A stretch of DNA of 16,252 nt from JBAZOY01 sp041648505 (lineage in GTDB: Bacteria; Desulfobacterota; Syntrophia; Syntrophales; CG2-30-49-12). The position numbers and the translations under genes were made by a program. This document shows positions 14,334 to 16,252 of this stretch, piece by piece; position 1 is the stretch's first letter, and each line of letters begins with the position of its first letter. Below the pieces are notes generated by a model that did not search any database, was not told where the DNA came from, and worked only from the letters and a program-made list of their open reading frames with translations. The stretch spans positions 1-16,252 of the forward strand of contig JBAZOY010000055.1 of NCBI GenBank assembly GCA_041648505.1, in the 5' to 3' direction.

Positions 14334-15122
14334 TCAATCCTTTATGATCGAGACATCACCGGCTATGATCTGCCTGGTGATTTTATTTTCATCAATAAGT
14401 AAGAGTGCCCCGGTTTCATCAATGCCTATTACTTGTCCCTTTTGCACCTTATCCCCGGATACTACCTTGGTATACATTTCTTTGATACTGTATCCGAGCC
14501 ACGCATCCCTTACCGGTCCGAACCCCTCCCTGATATATTTTTTATACCATCTTTCAAAATTATCGCATAATTTAACAGTTAGAGCAACCCGTGAGATATC
14601 AGCCCCCGTTTCCTCTCTCAGAGATGTGGAAACTTTTCGAATATCCCCGTCGAAAACCTCCCTTTTCATATTAACATTAATACCTATCCCAACAACGACA
14701 AATTCAACTTCTTTACCCGATGCCCGCATCTCTGTAAGGATACCGGACATTTTCTTCCCGCCTACCTGCACATCATTCGGCCATTTAAGCGCAACAGACG
14801 GACAATAAGGGCAGAGAAGCTCGGCTACGGCAACACCCGCCATGAGGCTAATCTGAGAAGCACAGGCAGATTCCGTGGAAGGCCTTATGATGATTGATAT
14901 ATAAAGATTGGAACCTGCAGGTGATTGCCATGTCCTGTTCAGGCGCCCCTTTCCCCTCTTCTGGGCATCTGCAATGATAACAGCCCCCTCGGAGATACCC
15001 TTCAAGGCGAGGCTGAAAGCGACGTCGTTTGTGGATGCGACTTCATGGAAAAAGTGTACGCTGCTTCCTATCAATTTTCCTGACAGAAGCCTTGTTAATA
15101 CCTGTCCATTAAAATTCTCCAT
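14334..15122 (-). CDS. birA: Biotin--[acetyl-CoA-carboxylase] ligase, monofunctional
   Basis: The product is about 262 aa and contains only the catalytic and C-terminal domains. There is no N-terminal helix-turn-helix, so it should not repress a bio operon. It makes biotinyl-AMP and transfers biotin to the carrier protein of acetyl-CoA or related carboxylases. Motifs: EVASTND, the biotinyl-AMP loop QKRGKGRLNRTWQSPAGSN, LKWPNDVQVGGKKMSGILTE and VVVGIGINVN. The C-terminal SH3-like domain ends with GALLLIDENKITRQIIAGDV. ATG 15122 has a weak GGA upstream; an in-frame GTG at 15140 would add six residues. The stop overlaps the coaX ribosome site region, with one base between the two genes. Confidence 0.94.
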   Translation of the reverse strand: MENFNGQVLTRLLSGKLIGSSVHFFHEVASTNDVAFSLALKGISEGAVIIADAQKRGKGRLNRTWQSPAGSNLYISIIIRPSTESACASQISLMAGVAVAELLCPYCPSVALKWPNDVQVGGKKMSGILTEMRASGKEVEFVVVGIGINVNMKREVFDGDIRKVSTSLREETGADISRVALTVKLCDNFERWYKKYIREGFGPVRDAWLGYSIKEMYTKVVSGDKVQKGQVIGIDETGALLLIDENKITRQIIAGDVSIIKD

Positions 15123-15150
15123 CAGTTTTCCATTATCCACAGCAAGTCAG

Positions 15151-15167
15151 GAGTTGCGAGTTGCGGG
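15151..15167. repeat. Short tandem repeat between nadC and birA
   Basis: Two copies of GAGTTGC followed by GGG lie between the nadC stop and the birA start. It is a short heptamer repeat with no obvious function, either slippage-derived or a remnant of a dispersed repeat. Confidence 0.35.
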
Positions 15168-15182
15168 TAGGTAATTCACCTT

Positions 15183-16037
15183 TCAATCCTGCCCCCTTAT
15201 TTGCAGAGAAATATCAGATGCAACTACAGAGTGTGTCAGTGCACCTACCGATATAAAATCAACCCCTGTCTCGGCAATCTGTTTCACATTGGAAAGGTTG
15301 ACATTTCCCGATGCCTCAAGCGGCACCTTTCCTCTGACCAGAGAAACAGCCCCTCTCATCTCCTCTATACTCATATTGTCGAGCATAATCACATCTACTC
15401 CCGAAGCAAGCGCCTCCTCAACTTCCTTCAAATTCCTGACTTCAACCTCTAACTTCAGTGTATGGGGAATACGACCGCGAACTCTTTCCACCGCATGGGA
15501 TATCCCTCCCGCAGCAGCAATATGGTTGTCTTTGATCAGTACACCATCGTACAGGCCAAATCGGTGGTTAAAACCTCCCCCCATTCTCACAGCATATTTG
15601 TCGAGGACTCTAAGACCCGGCACTGTCTTTCTGGTATCAACTATTTTTGTCTGCGTTCCCTTGATCTCGTCCACGAACCGTCTCGTCATTGTAGCAATGC
15701 CACACATCCTCTGGAAAAAATTGAGGGCCACCCTTTCCGCTATCAGAATACTGCTGAGCCTACCGGAAATTTCCGCCAGTAAATCTCCCGGTGCCGCCAT
15801 CTGGCCGTCTTCTCTCCCGCCAGCAAACTGTAAATCTCCATCTAAGCAGAGAAAAACCTCCTTAAGGACATCAATACCCGCTACCACAAGTGCTGATTTG
15901 GCCACTGCCTGTGCAAAACCAACCTCTTCACCACCCGTAAGCACCGCACCAGTTGTGATATCTCCTGCCCCTATATCCTCTTCAAAGGCTGACTGTACCA
16001 GCCGGGGCACGAAATATTTCACAAACCAACCATCCAT
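15183..16037 (-). CDS. nadC: Nicotinate-nucleotide pyrophosphorylase (carboxylating), quinolinate phosphoribosyltransferase
   Basis: The 284-aa product is a standard NadC. It joins quinolinate and PRPP to give nicotinate mononucleotide, CO2 and pyrophosphate in de novo NAD synthesis. Seen in order: SAFEEDIGAGDITTGAVL, AERVALNFFQRMCGIAT, the quinolinate site DTRKTVPGLRVLDKYAVR and GGGFNHRFGLYDGVLIKDNH, then LEVEVRNLKEVEEAL, VIMLDNMS and LEASGNVN, the PRPP side of the barrel. ATG 16037 has GGGGA about 10 nt upstream and lies 15 nt after the valS stop, so it is almost certainly in the same transcript. nadA and nadB are not in the window. Confidence 0.97.
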   Translation of the reverse strand: MDGWFVKYFVPRLVQSAFEEDIGAGDITTGAVLTGGEEVGFAQAVAKSALVVAGIDVLKEVFLCLDGDLQFAGGREDGQMAAPGDLLAEISGRLSSILIAERVALNFFQRMCGIATMTRRFVDEIKGTQTKIVDTRKTVPGLRVLDKYAVRMGGGFNHRFGLYDGVLIKDNHIAAAGGISHAVERVRGRIPHTLKLEVEVRNLKEVEEALASGVDVIMLDNMSIEEMRGAVSLVRGKVPLEASGNVNLSNVKQIAETGVDFISVGALTHSVVASDISLQIRGQD

Positions 16038-16052
16038 TCTTTATATTCCCCT

Positions 16053-16252
16053 TTAGGTGGCCTCCATCTCCTGTACCTTTTTGATGGCTGCTTCCAGGAC
16101 GATGTGTTTTTCCCTCAGTTCCCTGAACTTACCCTCTTCTTTTTTAACTGCCGTCTCCGCAGCCTTTGCCATGAAATCTCGATTGGCCAGTTTTTTAGAG
16201 ACCATGGTTAATTCTTTTGCCACCTTCGTCATTTCCTTTTCGAGCCTTGTCC
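16053..16252 (-). CDS. valS: Valyl-tRNA synthetase, C-terminal coiled-coil end (partial)
   Basis: Only the last 65 codons are inside the window; the gene continues beyond base 16252. The frame reads TRLEKEMTKVAKELTMVSKK, LANRDFMAKA, then a Lys/Glu-rich helix ending in VQEMEAT and TAA (16055-16053). This matches the C-terminal antiparallel coiled-coil arm of ValS (LEKE..K......KL.N..F..KA), which stabilises tRNA-Val binding. The catalytic domain is not seen, so the assignment rests on the coiled-coil pattern and on its position upstream of nadC. Confidence 0.85.
   Translation of the reverse strand, partial: TRLEKEMTKVAKELTMVSKKLANRDFMAKAAETAVKKEEGKFRELREKHIVLEAAIKKVQEMEAT

Noticed and set aside
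15289..16056. 255-codon open frame on the + strand opposite nadC
   Set aside because: NadC is unmistakable on the other strand; the antisense translation is Ser/Thr/Pro-rich low-complexity text typical of a reverse-frame shadow.

Overview
The window looks like a chromosomal segment of a Gram-negative anaerobe, most likely a Desulfobacterota (former Deltaproteobacteria) member of the Syntrophales/Syntrophobacteria type. This is inferred from an oxygen-sensitive class III ribonucleotide reductase homologue, a heptose (LPS) gene, an NtrC-type sigma-54 two-component system, type III pantothenate kinase instead of CoaA, and moderate GC. No rRNA, tRNA, IS element, CRISPR array or prophage gene was seen.

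Left part, + strand (1-6388): the 3' part of an nrdD-like gene, then gmhA, grpE and dnaK, closed by a clear intrinsic terminator. A 276-nt spacer follows, then a short exported phospholipase D-type (single HKD) protein and surE. The NrdD-like protein is unusual because the position aligned with the glycyl-radical glycine is Glu.

Middle, - strand (6372-9567): a membrane sensor histidine kinase and a sigma-54-dependent response regulator, read leftward and converging on surE with a 17-bp overlap.

The 472-nt spacer 9568-10039 is the most interesting part. Reading leftward it has a plausible kinase promoter with two operator-like palindromes about two helical turns apart, and a 12/13-bp stem in the kinase leader. 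Reading rightward it has a close match to a sigma-54 -24/-12 promoter. About 125 nt downstream of the predicted start lies a perfect 9-bp stem with a GCAA loop and a U-rich tail, a strong rightward terminator embedded in the 3' end of the opposing rarA gene. No + strand gene lies between them. I propose an undescribed sigma-54-dependent small RNA of about 127 nt, possibly controlled by the adjacent two-component system.

Right part, - strand (10040-16252): rarA (AAA+ ATPase), a divergent GpsA-like dehydrogenase, then a compact cofactor cluster read leftward in the order valS (only its 3' end is present), nadC (NAD), birA (biotin transfer), coaX and coaE (first and last steps of CoA synthesis). 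Very short gaps suggest that valS-nadC-birA-coaX-coaE is one operon.
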